Part shown: in pieces, positions 63,060-64,000 of the stretch
Position numbering within the stretch: the first letter of the stretch is position 1
Layout: each line of letters begins with the position of its first letter
NCBI RefSeq assembly: GCF_000189635.1
Contig: NW_002476358.1
Span: 138,616-202,615 of the forward strand
Source of the DNA: Tetrahymena thermophila SB210
Lineage: Eukaryota > Ciliophora > Oligohymenophorea > Hymenostomatida > Tetrahymenidae
Direction: 5' to 3'
DNA: 64,000 nucleotides
Position numbers and translations under genes: made by a program
The notes under the pieces: generated by a model
The model's database searches: none
The model's input: the letters and a program-made list of their open reading frames with translations, nothing else
What the model was told of the DNA's origin: nothing

Positions 63060-64000
63060 ATGAATTAAAAGGAAAACGTAGCACTTTTATTGTACACTGA
63101 AGACTATAAGTTTGTTGTTTTTAAATATGAGAATGGAAAATATGCTATTCCTCATTAAAAGTTAACAGAAGAAGATGACAACTCATGCCCTCCATTAGGT
63201 CTTACTAGACATATTTTAACAAAAATTAGTGGCGGATTCTAATTTTAAATGGTTTCATAAGAAGTTTAGCTAGAATAAAATATCGATGATCTGAAGAAAT
63301 TATATGATCCAAATGATTGGCATAAATTATGGATGAGCTACGAATATAATGATTTGTGCGATTATGTTTGCTAGTTCTCTTTTTCAGAAGTATTGGTAGA
63401 TAACTCTAATTATTAGATTTACTACCATAAAATTAATCATGAGCATTTTAGTTTAAATATGAAAAAATTAGGAGTTGAAATTATGATATTACATCTAGAT
63501 CAAATAAAATAACTAGCTGATATTGATGAAGTTACATCTAAGATAACCAGTGCTAATATTGACTTTTAATCAGAGATTCAAAAATAAATTGAGCTTGAAA
63601 ACTCCCCAATTTCAAGAGAGAATACTTTCATATTTATTCAAAATAAACCAAGCGATTTAAAGACAAAACTTGAAAAAGGTATTCCAGATATGCCTACAAA
63701 AGCGTTTTATTATGGCTTATTCAAAAAAAATAACCAAAAATGGCTTACATATAATTCTGGTACTCTCCATCTTCCAACAGATGAAATTTTAGAAAATAGT
63801 AAAGGTATAGTTTAGTCTGGTAGTGCAGCAAGTGCTTACGAAGATTTAGATTGGATTGTCAAATATAGAGAATGGTTGAACAAAATCTATTTTAAGCACC
63901 CACATTTAAAATTCCTTTCAATTTGCTTTGGAGAATAAGTACTTGCTCATTCTTTGAATGGCAAATGTGAAGAAGTAGAGGAAAGAAAAGGAGGAAATAG
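63060..64000 (+). CDS. Class I glutamine amidotransferase-domain protein, cut by the right edge
   Basis: ATG at 63060 in the context AAAAATG; the frame is open to the window end (313 codons). Residues ~1-160 form a beta-rich domain (ENVALLLYTEDYKFVVFKYE) that faintly recalls a Nudix fold but lacks a visible Nudix box. From about residue 190 the class I glutamine amidotransferase begins: PTKAFYYGLFKKNNQKW, then SGSAASAYEDLDWIVKYREW and the nucleophile elbow SICFGEQVLAHSLNGK with the catalytic cysteine near residue 290. The expected His-x-Glu pair lies beyond the window. Such domains occur in GMP-synthase-like and gamma-glutamyl hydrolase-like proteins; the SAYEDLDWI block fits the stand-alone GMP-synthase-like group. 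The substrate is unknown. The N-terminal extension is unusual. Confidence 0.75.

Noticed and set aside
1-64000. Many in-frame TAA/TAG read as widespread pseudogenes
   Set aside because: They sit at Gln positions inside conserved domains (PDE, pump, ligase, calpain), while TGA alone ends genes: the ciliate nuclear code.
1-64000. tRNA genes, CRISPR arrays, rRNA, retroelements or DNA transposons
   Set aside because: No T-loop box with matching stems, no regular repeat-spacer array, and no transposase or reverse-transcriptase motif was found by eye.

Overview
The window reads as macronuclear DNA of an oligohymenophorean ciliate of the Tetrahymena/Ichthyophthirius kind. TAA and TAG occur throughout long conserved reading frames and stand for glutamine, and every gene ends at TGA. 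Gaps between genes are extremely AT-rich. Introns are short (about 50-480 nt), AT-rich and bounded by GT and AG. There is no sign of bacterial operons, CRISPR arrays, rRNA or recognisable tRNA. A 100-N scaffold gap lies at 52241-52340.

Layout. 1-10.6 kb: a coiled-coil gene cut by the left edge, a low-complexity gene, a cysteine-rich type I membrane protein, and on the plus strand a large Gln/Lys-rich coiled-coil protein. 11-18 kb: a cyclic-nucleotide phosphodiesterase preceded by a four-helix voltage-sensor domain, then a calpain. 19.8-27.2 kb: a protein with three Myb repeats and a DNA ligase IV. 27.7-34 kb: a 69-residue protein, a repeat-rich stretch with a fresh 198-bp tandem duplication and an older diverged one, two multi-pass membrane proteins, and a decayed copy of the 3' end of a calcium pump. 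34-37 kb: the intact PMCA-type Ca2+-ATPase. 37.6-40.5 kb (plus): an ankyrin-repeat protein. 41-57 kb: three long coiled-coil genes, a membrane-anchored TPR protein (probably mitochondrial), a 60-residue membrane protein, a 208-residue unknown and a membrane-anchored fragment at the gap. 59.7-64 kb (plus): an UNC-93-like transporter and the start of a protein with a class I glutamine amidotransferase domain.

The genes are independent units. Three touch calcium, voltage and cyclic-nucleotide signalling (voltage-sensor phosphodiesterase, calcium pump, calpain), which ciliates use to steer cilia, but their closeness need not mean co-regulation. The ligase belongs to end joining, which ciliates need for programmed DNA elimination. 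The most noteworthy item is the voltage-sensor-phosphodiesterase fusion at 11040-14247: S1-S4 with a charged S4, no pore, then a complete class I PDE catalytic domain. Exon structures were worked out by eye from frame, phase and splice motifs. Where exon sums are given, the phases close.
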